This document shows positions 22,740-35,676 of a stretch of DNA of 64,000 bases, piece after piece; positions within the stretch are counted from its first letter, which is position 1; every line of letters begins with the position of its first letter. Source of the DNA: Crotophaga sulcirostris (taxonomy: Eukaryota > Chordata > Aves > Cuculiformes > Crotophagidae); the NCBI GenBank assembly GCA_013397455.1, contig VYZB01000343.1, positions 62,001 to 126,000 of the forward strand, given 5' to 3'. The position numbers and the translations under genes are program-made. Below the pieces are notes generated by a model. The model searched no databases and was not told where the DNA came from. It saw nothing but the letters and a program-made list of their open reading frames with translations.

Positions 22740-25660
22740 CATGTTCAAATTCTATATATTTTGAGATTTGTCAGATTACAGAATGACATTTTTCCCCTTT
22801 GACCTTCTTCCCTATAGCAGAATGCTGGTTCCTACGGTGGTTCCTGCCCCTAGCAGTACTTCCTCACTCATCCCATCCTCCCAGATGTCTGTGTTCAGGG
22901 CTGAAAGTTTCCCGTTTCTCTTCCTGTACAGTCTAAATAAATTTCTCCTTTTCAGTGTTCACTAAACAGCAGTTTGTCCTTACTAACTGATAAAACACTT
23001 AAATGGTGCTACTTAAATGGTCATAAATGGCATAGCTAAGGTTATCATCAATACAATGCAGGATCAGCAAATGAATTGAGAAGTCATAACAAACATGTTT
23101 TCAAACAAATCCTTTATCTTCCTGCATAAAATATAAAGATAAATCAAACCGATAGGGGCAATACATGACCATCACAAACATTTGAAGGATGTGCTTGATA
23201 TGACTAAGTCTCTAAATTTTGTAATATTCAGAGGCTATGTACAATGTAAGATTAAGAGCAACATGGTTCCTAAGTTTCCTTTCTAGGCTGCTGGTTTAGA
23301 TTATTTGCATTTTGGGAACAAAATGCACATACAACGCATAGGAAAACTTGAACTCAAGCCAGGTGTCTGTGGCCAAAATGTACATATTTGGCCCACCAGA
23401 TGTTGATCCATCCACACTGCCAATCCAAGCTAAGTGGATTTGAGAGTCCTCTCTGGGAGAACAGGTGAGGGAACAGGAAGAGAGAAGGTCTTCCCTGACC
23501 ATTTAAGAATGCTTCTACCTTCTTGGATGAACTTAAGGACAGTTTATATTAGAAAAATATGAATAATTCATACGTAGACAAATCAAGCTATTAATCTCTT
23601 TTCTAAGATGATTAAGATATAAATTCCTTAAGGTAGTCATTCACTCTTTAAAGGTCAAGTTACTGATAAATGGGTTTTTAGAGTTACTCCATTTTAACAG
23701 AAATTTGAATCATAAAGAGCAACAAATATTGCAAACTTGTGCAACCATTGATGTCAATGGAACTATAGTGCTTTACAAAATAACATAGTCAAATATATGC
23801 TTTCTAAAAAATTTATAGAAACTTTATTGGTTCATTTGTCATACTTTCCCAGACATATTAGCTGCAATTACTAGGATTTTATGTTATCCTGAGTGGAAAG
23901 TGTCTAGACTGACAAAATTAGTAAACAGTTAAATGACTTGAAAAAAATGAAAGGAAAATCTAGCCCCTAAAATAATCTGTTTGGTTTAAGTCTAAAAAGG
24001 AGATGGAGGAGGAAAACAGTCATTGCTTCTGTAGATCAAGAAAATATGTTGAAGTTTATAGCCAATCTTAAGATATGACCCTGCAGCACTTAGAAGAAGG
24101 AAAATGTGACATTATTTGCATGAAGAAGTCACTGAGGGTAGTCACACAATAGCTGCAGAAATTAATATACATCACAAGATGAGTTAGGACAATATTACCT
24201 ATTATGAACTTATAGAGAACTATTATCATAATATTTGAGTGCCATTAGTGACTTTAGTGTGTAAATTAAGAGTTTTGACCTTACATTTTTATATTTTTAG
24301 ATATTTTATTGATTTATCTTTTATTTTATTTATTGGTTGTATTTATATATATATTTACCAATGAAGATAATTAAGTAATTGAAGATACGGTGCTGAAAGA
24401 GTTCAACACTTTGAAGCCTGGAAAAAATCACTGCAGTAGGTGTTGTTCTTTGAAAGTCTGGATTCAACAGGGATGCAAAGCAATTCAGCCTCTGGCCAAA
24501 CTTGTTCGAAAAGCTAGGTCCAACATGGCTCTGTGGGAATTAATTGTCACCAGTGGGGATCACGCTCACAAGTCCTCGACTCTCTTACATCTACATTCCC
24601 ATAAGAGAGAGGTTTCTCAAGGGGTCATAGGAGCAACAGCAGTGCGCACTGCCTGTCCGCTGCCCGCTCTTCAATCTCACTTCCAGGCTGGTGTCACCAC
24701 AGGTGTGAGCATAGCTGAAGGTGCACCCAGCCTATGTATGGGCATGTGAAGCTCTCCTTACAGAGCACGCTGGATCAGAACAGTAATTAAGACTCTTCAC
24801 TAATATGTTAACTTCAACTTGGCCTTCTTATTTTGCCTTTGGCACCTCAAGAGGTCCAGTGTATTTTTGTCTATTAATATAAAGAGCACAGACTATCTGG
24901 AAGGGCAGGGAGATTGTGCAGAACTTCACATCTTTTGTGGTTGGTTATGGCCATGCATTGATAAGTCCTGACACTATGAGTGCCATTTACATTGCTCTTT
25001 TTACCTTTCTCCACCTGCTCAGCTTCCTCCTCACTCTATCACTCATGTTCTTGGATCACTTGTTCTCTAAATGTTCATGAGCACGTGCATAGCTGAACTC
25101 TGTATGAATTAGAGAAAGATATTTTTTTTAATGTAATGTTTTTGTGGGATACTTTTTGTTGCAAAATAGTAGCATAATAGCACCCTCCCTCCAGTCTGTG
25201 TTGCACAGGACATACTGTGTGCAAAGTGGGATTGTTTAGCGGGAGTAATAACATTCAAACATATAACAGTAACAGGACAGTTTAGTTTTCTGAAAGCTTC
25301 CCATATTGTAGAAGATTTCCCAGAGATCTGCTCTGACAAAAATCTCCAGACTTTTAAAAATAAATTGGATGAGCTGTCTTTTATAAATAGATCTAGTGTC
25401 ATGTAGTTTGCAAAATTATTTCACCGTCTGTTTACCTATCCACCCATCCGTCCATCTAGTATATGTTTATAAAGCAGTCACAGAGTCTGGTGACTACTGA
25501 TAGATCATAAATCAGTGTCTGCTCTCAACAGCTTGTGAATATAACTGTGATTAAGCTACTGTGCGCCTTTTTCATTTATTTGATTTCAAAATATTGTTCT
25601 TGGAGTTCTGATGTGCTTTCACATTTAGTACCTTAATTCCTTGTGTGTCTGCCATCTGAA
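22740..25660. other. Unique AT-rich DNA, no gene recognised
   Basis: No gene or repeat family is recognised. The 119-codon plus-strand frame at 24,390-24,749 lies in a slightly GC-richer patch and has no recognisable domain. A very AT-rich tract lies at about 24,280-24,360. Confidence 0.5.
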
Positions 25661-25663
25661 AAC

Positions 25664-25703
25664 AGGAAGGAAGGAAGGAAGGAAGGAAGGAAGGAAGGCA
25701 GGC
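25664..25703. repeat. (AGGA)n microsatellite
   Basis: About nine tandem GGAA units are followed by two GGCA variants and then an A/G-rich run to about 25,770. It is a purine-only strand, a type prone to length change. Confidence 0.95.
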
Positions 25704-25704
25704 A

Positions 25705-27730
25705 AACCAGAAAAAAATAAGAAAAATAAAACAGAAAACTAGAGAAAGACAAAAAATCTAGAGAGAAAAAGAAAGATATTTCAAGTATTTTTAAAATGCT
25801 TTGAGGCTATGAGCTAACTAGGGATCAGATACTGTTATCTTTTGAAACATCTCAGGTTATTTGAGCAATGTCATTACTAAAGTATAGGTAGATGAAACAA
25901 CTGAAATGATCCACATACACTTCTGTCCCACTAGCACGGAATCACTGATGACAGAGCCTAGGGAAGTAAGACTGCACATGTGGATATTCACTTTCAACCT
26001 TGATTCAATCGAAAGAGCTTAAATAACTTCTTTATAAACTTAAAGTGGCACAGGAAAACTCACAGTCAAAAAAATATCCAAAAAATGTGTAACTCACCTG
26101 CCCAAGATAATCTGTACATATTTATCTTTTCCTTTTGAGCATTATCAGATGTAAACTTTAAATGCATGCCACTTTTGAGGGTTTATGAACCTTGGTCTTA
26201 TTTTAAATGCAGATTGCATCACAGATGATATGTCTCAGCTGTTGAAAGCTATTTTAACTATTTGGCACTCTCTGCTTCCCTTCATTCATTTACTTTGCAT
26301 CATCTAATTTTCAAAACAAAATTAAGATTGGATAGCCTTAACTTTTATCTTATCTTCCTTTAATTCCATTGTGCGTTTGTCATGTAGGCTTTTTTTAGCT
26401 TAAATTTTATTACTTTCTGTATGAGAAATAAGAAACAAGTGAGAACAAGAGGAAAATGGCATGGTTCTGAACACCTGCAGAGATACAGGAGTGGAAATTC
26501 ACTGGGTAAAGATGCCCTGCTGAGAATCTGAATTGTAGGAACAGCAAGAGCTTTTACCATTCCATCTATTTTGCTCCTTCATTTTGGATTCTCTCTAGCT
26601 GGTATTTCAGAGGCTGACAGAAATATTTCACACATATTAATATATGTTATTCTTCCATAACACTAGTGAAATAAGAAGACACCTTACACATATGGGAAAC
26701 TGAATGTATGCTAGACTGTGGAATGGTTAGCTCGGGTAGCAATTGAAGTTTGAGTCCCAGGCCTCTTCTTCTTGGCCCACAAGTAGGAAGTTAAGGTCTT
26801 CTGAAATATTAATATTAACTGAACTTGCTGAATGAAGCTCCCCTATTCCACTCAAATTTCCCTTTTCGTAGACTTACTTTTTAGGCCAGAAGGAGAACAG
26901 ATGGTCTACTAACCTCAAAATGCTCCTTACAACTTTGGTTTTCTATTAAAACAATGACTCTAAGCAAATCTCCAGCTTCAAATCCTGAACTTGTCAACAA
27001 GAGTGGCAGACAAAGGTTTCCTCTTTCTTTAAAGAATGAAAGATTGGTCAAAGCAGTCAACCTGTACCATTGCTTTAGGATGGAGCAGAAAAGGCTTTAA
27101 AAGCTTCAGGGCATTTCTTGCTCACAAACTCACAGTGAAACTTTTCCTCACGTTTGGGAAGTGGCAGAAACACTGGGGAGCTGTGTCAGCCTGAGCAGCA
27201 TGAGTCTCCCACCACCTGCTGGGATGGTGGGCACATCTCGCCTGATCAGTGTCCTGCCATCTCTCAGATTTTGTTGGCAGCAATGTTGCTCTTACTCTGC
27301 CTGAGACTCAGAGTTTTACAGTCTGGGTTCATTTAATGTAACTAGAGTAACTGGGATCAGGATAGAATCAGTGGGGTTAAATGTTGTCACAGGCACGTAT
27401 GGAATAAGAGATTGGATGACTTGCTCAGCCTTTTGTTGTTAGATGCTACACCTGTTGACTACCTGCTCTTGAGCCCAAATTCACCAAAAAGCCACATTTT
27501 TGGGACATGGTCTGATGGTGAGGTCCAAGATCTGGGTAAACATGGGAGAAAAAACTTGAAGTAAGTAAGTCTTGAATTTGGCACATACACACCTCTTAAT
27601 TTACCATGTCAGTGATCCAGGCTTTAGTAAAGGTGTGCTTGATGGGCTTGAATGTGCATGTTGCAACAGCAGAAGACTGAAATAATCAGACAAGACTTTG
27701 TCTGCAGTATGACAATACTGACAATGACAA
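25705..27730. other. Unique AT-rich DNA, no gene recognised
   Basis: Starts with a purine-rich run adjoining the microsatellite (to about 25,770). I see nothing else that can be supported. Confidence 0.5.
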
Positions 27731-28101
27731 TGAGGAGGCTCAGGGGTGACCTTATTGCTCTCTACAACTACCTAAAAGGAGGTTGTAGTCAAGCGGGCTC
27801 ACAGGTCTCTTCTCACAGGTGACCAGTGACAGAACTAGAGGGCACGGACTTAAACTTCGTCAGGGGAGGTTTAGACTTGATGTTAGGAAGAAGTTCTACA
27901 CTGAAAGGGTGATTGGCCACTGGAATGCGCTACCCAGGGAGGTGGTGGAGTCGCCGACCCTTGATGTGTTTAAGGGAAGATTGGATGAGGCACTGAGTGC
28001 CATGGTTTAGGTGATGAGTTGGTGTTAGTGTTGGCTTATAGGTTGGACTTGATAATCTCAGAGGCCTCTTCCAACCTGGTTATACTGTGAAACTGTGAAA
28101 C
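27731..28101 (+). mobile_element. CR1 LINE, 3' fragment
   Basis: This is a 5'-truncated CR1 copy. It covers the last part of ORF2 (GAGGAGGCTCAGGGGTGACC onward) and the 3' untranslated region, and ends TATACTGTGAAACTGTGAAA. The tail of the reverse-transcriptase region is readable at 27,819-28,010 ([20 protein letters not shown]), but an indel near 27,790 breaks the frame relative to the copy at 57.9 kb. The insertion is dead. Confidence 0.92.
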
Positions 28102-29328
28102 AATGTGGAACGTACAGGATGCTTGATCTCATGCAGAGCTCACACTGCAATCACTATCAGACATATCATACAGAAGCCCAGACATCCTAGAGTCAGCAAT
28201 GGGGACTCGCACAGGTAATCTCAGAGCATGTCGTGCTTTAGTTCAACCTTGGGGTCAGCGCCTCTGGATCCCGTCTCATACTCTTATACAGATTATAGCA
28301 TATTTGAAAGAAAATTCAGTTTAAGCTTTTCCAACCACATATATACAAAAAGTTTGTGAAGTCTTTTACTGAGTATGCAACTTCACTTAACTTGTGTGTA
28401 TATATATAATGTCACAGTAAAAATATCAATCATCTCATAAAGTAAAATATCTAAAAGAAATTTAATTAATAACATCCTCAAACTTCTTGTTTCTTCCCAA
28501 TGTCTGTAAAGGAAGTCTAGAACTATTTACTCAGATAGAGGCCTCTACTAAGTGTACATTAACATTCAATCAAATGAGGCTACCCAATATTTGTACTCTG
28601 TCTTCCAGTACGATTTGAACTTCATGCTTGCACTGTCTGCATTCATGTTAGAAATGTATAAATGAAAATAAACACAATGTTCTGCTATTTTACAGCAGGA
28701 AAATGCATGCACAAAATAAGTTTATAAATTCCTAAACGTGACCTAGATCAGAAGAGAATTTCAACAACACACCAGCCTAAAGTCAAAGTATGATATTCAG
28801 ACTGCTCAGTTTTGGTGCCTAGTGTAGCCATTACATCTACTTTTCTCAGCTGACATTTATAGTACTGACGTGTATATGGTCTAGCAGTGCAGCACCAAAA
28901 GAACTGAAGGAGAATTAACTTCTAAGACATCAAAGTCATATTGCTTAAATTAGACATCTATAGGGAGAACAGAGTGCATGTTTCCCTATGCCCTCAAGGC
29001 AATACTCTATCTTTATTCAGAACAGTGTGTAGATATGTGTACTTTGAGCGTATATGTGAAAAAAAAGGATTTCAACACATCTTAAAGGTTTTCTAAAGAA
29101 GTGTAGGATAAAATACATTTTCTTGAACTGTTTATACACTTGTCACATTTCAAGTTCCAATAGAAGTTGCCAAAGATATAATGTTGCTCAAAAAGAAATA
29201 AATAAAACCTCGAAAGCAATAATGGAAGAAATGCTTTCTCAGCTGCTTTCCTAGTATGCCACTGGGTGAATTGCTTTCCTGATACTTCCTGTAGTTGTTA
29301 TTTTTCAGTTGTTTTTATTTTTTTCTAG

Positions 29329-29375
29329 TTGACATCGAATATGCAATCAATCTGAAAGACGATCATTTGGGAAAA
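29329..29375 (+). other. Exon-like segment (47 nt), coding-like
   Basis: A pyrimidine tract TTTTTATTTTTTTCTAG ends at 29,328. The segment then reads two bases plus an open frame DIEYAINLKDDHLGK, and GTATAA at 29,376 would be a weak donor because it lacks G at +5. The starting phase fits the single spare base at the end of the exon-like segment 2857-2929, giving V across the join. Composition looks protein-like, but 15 codons are too few to prove coding. I do not recognise the family. Confidence 0.18.
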
Positions 29376-30617
29376 GTATAAACTGCTGAAAAGAACCGAC
29401 AGAATGAAAAGCAAATCTTAACCTGTCCTTCTGTGCAGATTAAACCCAGCATTTATTTGTAACCATTCATTTTGCTGGCCTGTTCGTCCAATACTTAACT
29501 GCTTCTGGCAAGGAGTTTTTGATGTCATACATTCAAAGAGATGCAGGGGTTTAATAGCATGAATCCTGAATTACTATTCAAAGAAAGCTGTGATTATCCA
29601 AATAAAAATTTCAATTCGTAGCCAGCCTCCAAACACAAAAGGCTTATAAACAAAGATATACGAGGAGACATTTCTCTGCATTTAAACACTATATTTAAAG
29701 TACAAGCATCTTTTAGCAGTGTATGGACTTTTTCTCCCAAGAAGACAGCACCTGCTGGGAAGGATTTAGCTTTGCTCTGGTGTCTCAAGTGTGACTGTAT
29801 TTATCTGCTAAGGAAAACACCCAAAGCTACAAATTAGTTGCCTGGTCACCCACATAGACATTAAAATGCACACATACTTGCGTTAGCAACCTACAGTTTT
29901 CTGCCCACTGCACACTGGCTCAAAGAATCTTGCACCCATATGTCACAATTATTGGTTTACTGTTAAGCTCCAGATGATCTGTTAAATGGCAGAAAAAAGT
30001 GTGGGAAGACAGCCGGTGGGCTAACATTTCTTGTTATCTTATATCTTTTGTTCCTCATAAATCTTTTGCTTTTTTTTGCAATGGTGAAAGAGGAAAAGTA
30101 TTCCCAATCCTTATTTTTCTTTTGAAGAAGCAGGTAGAAGTTTCCTTTAACTTGTAAATTGTTTTGTAATAGCTTGTTTCTCCACAAAGTGGCTAATAGC
30201 TTGGCTTCTTCCTTTCAGTGTATTTGTGAGTAAAAATTGAAAGTCCTATTTTATTTCTGCTTTTCTTTAAAATTCCTATTTTCTTTCTGTTTCTCTTACT
30301 CTGTTTTATAAAATCTTTCAAAAAGTTGTAGTTGTTGCTTGGTCTGGAATTCTTATTTCTGCAACATTTTGAGAAGGGATGGATGGTGGGAACAGAAAAG
30401 AAACTTGCATACTTGGAGGCAACATGTCATTTTCTACAAAAAATCCACAGGTTTAATTTATATTTCTGGACTGTTTCTGAGCAGGACATGGAGAACCAAG
30501 TGTGCAGATGACAGCACAGTCAGAGAAAGTAGCATTCTGTCTGTGTCTCAACTTTCCTCCTTTAACACATCAAATCAAATTTCTCCTTTCATTTTTTTTT
30601 TCCTTTCACAACTTCAG

Positions 30618-30654
30618 GATTACACTCAGAAGGTGCCTGGGAGGAGCGGCAAAT
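30618..30654 (+). other. Exon-like microexon (37 nt)
   Basis: A long pyrimidine tract, interrupted by CACAA and ending ACTTCAG at 30,617, precedes the segment. AAAT|GTGAGT supplies a strong donor at 30,655. All three frames are open, and one reads DYTQKVPGRSGK. The splice signals are good on both sides, but the segment is too short to judge coding. Confidence 0.15.
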
Positions 30655-31719
30655 GTGAGTCTTTCTAAGACTCACCTTAGTACCACAGGCCAATGCTCTC
30701 ATGGAAGACTATTAGGATCCACCAAGCAGTATAGACAGGCAATGAATTGACTGCAAAAACATGTAGGAACCATTCCACTTAACAAAGGAGCTGCAGAAGT
30801 TTACCTTTGTAAGCTAATACTGTTCCTCTCCTTGACTGACACAAGTGTGAACCCAACATGCTAGACTGTGCTTTTGAACACTATGTTCATCTGAGCCTTT
30901 GAAGCATCTCACAGATAATTGCAATAGATCTATTGCAGATGTTCTACAAGCCCCATCTATATAATTTGCCACAAGCAAGACTATTTTTGGATTGAGCTGA
31001 TACAACCATTTTTGTGTTCTTATCTCACTAGAGAAAGGTGTCTAGAACAGTCTAACCTGGGAACGCGCTTTTTTCTGGTCTGCTTCTGGAGAATATTTTT
31101 GTCAATTTGCATGAGAATAGTAATTACTGAAAGGTGAATCTCAAAAATACTGATTACTGAATGCACTGCAAGAGGGGAAATACTTAACACATTGTACAAA
31201 AGGGTTTTAATGTAGTATGGATGCCCAGGTTCTGACATTGTTTTTAAAAAAGTTTTTGTGTTGGCCTTAGGTCACGGAAGATTTCTTATGACTATTCTAG
31301 TCTATCTGTATCATGAAATGTATTAGTATGATGTAGACATTCCCAGCCTAATGAAAATCCCACCTCATAACTTCCTGTGGTGAAGAAAACCATTCAGATA
31401 AATCAAATGGAATGCAGCATCAGGATAGCTTTGTGATGTTAAGTCTGCCAAAAGGCAGATTAACTTGGGCACCGTACCAAACTATACTGCTTCTAGGCTC
31501 AAGCTGGTTTGCACAGTATCAGCCGTGAAAGAGAAACGTTGAATTTCTGTTTATGGCACCAATACGGTTTAGTCTTATAATATCTGCCTTTTTTTAATAG
31601 CTTTTGCTTAATGCAGCTCTTTGCAAGTGCCAAGAGACTGCATTTTGCTCACAATATGAAATAAACTGGCAACTAAGCCTCAGGAAGCAATTTACAGCAG
31701 GGCTAACAAACTCTTTCTG

Positions 31720-31850
31720 CCATCAGCAGTTGTAGTAATTGCAGGTACTTTCATCAGCAGTAGTGTTAAATGTTGAATACCATCATCAGCAATGATGGGT
31801 AGCAGCAGCAGCAGTTAGGAATACCACCAGCAGCACCCGGTGTTGCTGGC
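31720..31850. repeat. Decayed CAG/CAT trinucleotide-rich stretch
   Basis: A pure AGCAGCAGCAGCAG core at about 31,799-31,814 is surrounded by scattered CATCAGCAG and CATCATCAGCA copies. This is consistent with an old trinucleotide tract that has decayed. Confidence 0.6.
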
Positions 31851-34800
31851 TCGTCGCCACAGCATTTTGCGTAGCTGGGATTAAACTAATGATGAACATA
31901 GTAGTCTGGGAGCCTTTGACTTGCAGTGCCATCATCAGAACTTAACTCTAGCTTCACAACTTCCATATAACAGCTTTTTCACGTACAGTGGTTAAAAGTT
32001 CAAAGCCCAATAAAGAAGAGAGATAACAGTATGCTTTATGTGGAGAATTTAACTCTTTTTATCATTAACAGCTAAATTGATTAAGATTTATATTCTTCCT
32101 AAGCTTAGCAAATGTTATATATTTCATACAATGTGCACTTTCTTGTTAGTAAGGATTTTTGAATCACTGCACTTCTATATATCTTAAAAAAAATTAATTG
32201 TTCATTGTACTGTAATAGAGAAATTCAGCACTACTACCCTGAATTACAGCAAGGCTAAAAAATCTAAGATATCTACATACATTTGTTGTAAGTCTTTACC
32301 TACCACGATTGAAAGGGGAAGGAACTGATACTGCTAGTGAAAACGAGGCCTCTGCCTGATCCTGTGGTTCATGAATGTAGCACAGTTCTCCTGCTCCGAT
32401 TCTTTAAAGGAACACACAAACAAACTACTCTTGCGTATCCAGATCCCCAGATCTTGTAATCACTTCCCAGTTGCCTGTTTATGCACAACAGTGTGCAATA
32501 AATGTTGTGCATTTCTTTTTTACTGGATATTTCATGCACTGCACATTTTTTCTCAATTTTATACTGAAGCTGGGACTGCAAGGTCACACCTTTGTGTCCC
32601 TAAAGTAGAGTAGAGAGATAAGGATGAAAAACTGAATTCAGAGTGCTGCATCCCAATGGTAGTCTCTCTTTTCTCCATGTTAGAAAAAATCTGCCTGCTT
32701 GGCCAAAAGGAAAAAATAAATGGGTATGGGAGATGGGAAGTACATAGAAGCTGTCATATATGTGGGAGAGACATCAGGACTCAATTAAAATAGTACTGGT
32801 TGAAATAAAGAGGTCGGTCAGCTTCCAGTTCCTCCTCTTGTCTCCTCCAGCAGAATAATTGTGTGGAGGCAGCAGGAGCAAGATGCAAACCAGGGCTGTG
32901 GTAGAGCAGGATTCTTGGTTCAATCCTTTAGGTTCAGCAGAATTCGGTCTAATAAGACTTTGACATTTGATTTTTCTGTTACTAACAGATAAGATACAGA
33001 ATCTGCTGCCTTCCATCTTTGTTTTGCTCTCTCTCCCCCTGAAACTCCTTTTTCCTGGTGGATTCCCTGACACAGTCATTCTGCTCTGAAGTACTGAACC
33101 CTAGACCTACTGGGTGCAATTACTCTCAGATTGTCCAATTTGTCCTCTACTCTTGTGCAAATCATTCCTGAAAGATGTATGTACAGTCTGTTCTGATGGG
33201 AAAGTCTATCATCTCCATTTGTAAGTTGTTCAAGTATTTTATTATCCCTTTACAGAGTCACATTTTACTAAAATGTAACTCAAAATTTCAGTGCTGGTTT
33301 TATCTCATTTTTTTGCCCATTAGCTGACATAATTACCTGACCAATCTTTTATACATTAGAAAATTGCAGACATGTCCTACCATATTCTTTTCCTTTATTA
33401 ATTAAATGAGCTCAGTTCATTCAACCTTTCTTTATGGATAACATTTTAAATGTCTTAAAGTGTTTGCTTTCCTTTTTTCAGTTCCCTAACAGCACGTTCT
33501 AAATGTGGTGTTGGTGCACACTGGTGTACTCCAGCAGACAGCTGATCAGTGCTGGGCACAGGGGTAGTTGCCTCCTATGTCTTGCATTAAATATTCCTGT
33601 TAATTTGCTCAAAATGACATTTGCCTTTGTTTGGTTTTAGAAGGATACCACATTTTCAAGTCAAAAAGTGCAGCTTCTGATGCATCTTCATCTTTTCCAC
33701 ATGTAAGGCCCTCAGCTTTCAGCTGTATCATTGCAGTATGTTTCTGCACACCAATGAATGCTCTTACTGCGTGAATTCTCAACCTTTGCACTACTTCACT
33801 GCTGCAGAAAATGACAAACTGGCCTGCGTATAAGTAGTAATATTTCAGCTTTCCACTTCAACGGGATCAATTTCAGACAATGAAATTAAAAGAAAAAAAA
33901 AAACAAAAACAAAGCCACATCTTCTAATAAACCCAAAATCCCCACTTTTTTTTTTTCCCAGTTCTTGTAGCAGAAAAAGAATTTGATTGGACTGAAATAG
34001 TTCATGGATCCAATCCAACATCTCATAGATCTATCTGACATCGGGCTTGATCAGACTTACATTGTCGTTATAGAATAATGTAATGAAAAAATAGTACTTT
34101 GAAGTGTTGTTTCTATTATGATCCCTTTCCTGTAGTAGTTGATCATAAAACAGAGATGGTCAAGCTTATCTTCATGTCAGAAATTGACAGATTGTGAGAC
34201 AAAGTTTGAACCAGGTCTCCCAAATTATTCAGATTTTCATCCTTTCCGGTCCAATATTAACATACAAAAGATGTGTACTACCATACAGCAGAGAAAGCTC
34301 CATATGCACATTTCTAGATGTCAACCACACACCGAAAAAACATTCTGACAACATGTTTTCCCCTGGACTTTACCTTTTTGTTAAAAGTTAAACCTTCTAG
34401 GAACATTTCACTGTTTCAATAACTCAAGTGGTGGTTTTGCCAGGCAATATTTAAAGCTTTGCAGCTGAATTTTCAGATCCTTAACAATGCAGTGGAACAA
34501 CTATCCCTGGACTGGGGTTTCAAGACAGTCAGGACCCACAGATCTACTGTGAAAACTGCATGAGGTAAATAAACTCAGCATTTCTCAGTGTCAAGGACAG
34601 ACGTCTCTCTAAGAGTCGGGACAGGCCTGGGGGAGACAAAACAAGGCTTGACAGAAAAAAACTTGGGAATGGTACTCCAGTGTCTGAAGGGTGCACTAGT
34701 GAGGGCCCCTGGTCTGCCACCTCAGCAGGACTGGGGAATAGCCCTCCAAGTAGCAGCAAAAATGCAGAGGTTATTGGTGGGTTAGAAAGTAAAGCTAGAA

Positions 34801-34858
34801 ATAGCAGAATTTAGGATTATTCCACTCAGGAACAGGGTGGAAACAATAGCCCAATTGA

Positions 34859-35122
34859 AGTGCATTTACACCAACGCACACAGCATGGGCAACAAACAGG
34901 GGGAGCTTAAAGCCATTGCAAGGCAAGAAAACTATGATATAATTGCCATCATACAAAGGTGGTGGGACAACTCACGTAACTAGAATGTTGCCATGGGTGG
35001 ATATAAACACTTCAGGCAGGATAGGCAAGGAAGGAGTGGTGGTGGGGTATCCTTCTATATTATAGAATGTTTTGATTGCATGGAGCTTAATAATGGCGAT
35101 GATAGGGTTGGGTGTATATGGG
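34859..35122 (+). pseudogene. CR1 ORF2 endonuclease fragment, inactivated
   Basis: The frame reads the N-terminal part of an AP-like endonuclease: CIYTNAHSMGNKQGELKAIA, then the IAI..RWWD block, then [17 protein letters not shown] and [10 protein letters not shown]. It is clearly dead. A TAG stop is at 34,981-34,983. The glutamate normally found in the ITETWWD block is Gln here (IIQRWWD). The deletion at about 35,122 also changes frame. The family role is target-site nicking during retrotransposition. Confidence 0.85.
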
Positions 35123-35540
35123 ACCATGGTAGTGACTGTGCCCCTGTACTCAGCACTGGTGAGGCCACACCTCGAGTGCTGTGTCCAGTTCTGGGCCCCT
35201 CACTACAAGAAGGACATTGAGGGGCTGGAGCGCGTCCAGAGAAGGGCAGTGAGGCTGGTGAAGGGGCTGGAGAACAAGTCTTATGAGGAGTGGATGAGGG
35301 AAATGGGGTTGTTTAGCCTGGAGAAGAGGAGGCTGAGGGGAGACCTCATCACTGTCTACAACTGCCTGAGAGGAGGTTGTAGCGAGGTGGGTGCTGGTCT
35401 CTTCTCCCAAGTGACACGTGATAGGGTGAGAGGAAATGGCCACAGGTTGCACCCGGGGAAGTTCAGATTAGACATCAGGAAAAATTCCTTCACTGAGAGG
35501 GTGGTCAGGCACTGGCAGAGGCTGCCCAAGTGACGTGGTT
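35123..35540 (+). pseudogene. CR1 ORF2 reverse-transcriptase C-terminal fragment
   Basis: The frame after the deletion reads [20 protein letters not shown], then [37 protein letters not shown] and RHWQRLPK. This is the characteristic end of CR1 ORF2, downstream of the polymerase catalytic motifs. A one-base shift near 35,530 brings an early stop compared with the usual [11 protein letters not shown] ending. It is not functional. Confidence 0.88.
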
Positions 35541-35676
35541 GAGTCACCATCCTCTGAGGTGTTTAAAAGACTGGTAGACGAGTCTCTCAGGGACATGGTT
35601 TAGTAGTGGACAGGTACAGTTGGACTTGATGATCTCAAAGGTCTTTTCCAATCTAGCAATTTTATGATTCTATGAG

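Larger units (their letters stand above)
28102..34584. other. Mostly unique AT-rich DNA
   Basis: No complete gene is seen. The interval contains two exon-like segments (29,329 and 30,618) and a CAG/CAT-rich stretch (about 31,720-31,850), listed separately. A-rich and T-rich runs face each other at about 33,888-33,957. Confidence 0.5.
34585..35676 (+). mobile_element. CR1 LINE with large internal deletion
   Basis: Unlike the other copies, this one includes 5' material. It has an inter-ORF-like segment (about 34,585-34,858), the start of ORF2 with the endonuclease domain (34,859-35,122), and then a jump to the end of the reverse-transcriptase region (35,123-35,540) and the 3' untranslated region. 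It ends ATTTTATGATTCTATGA. The rest of the endonuclease and most of the reverse transcriptase, normally over 2 kb, are absent. The join lies at ATATGGGACCATGG (about 35,116-35,129), where short homology (GGG) may have mediated the deletion. The tail octamer ATTCTATG differs from the other three CR1 copies, so it is a different subfamily. The 5' limit is approximate. Confidence 0.88.

Noticed and set aside
24390..24749. 119-codon plus-strand frame in a GC-richer patch
   Set aside because: No family is recognised and no splice signals or poly(A) site fit it. It could be an old repeat.
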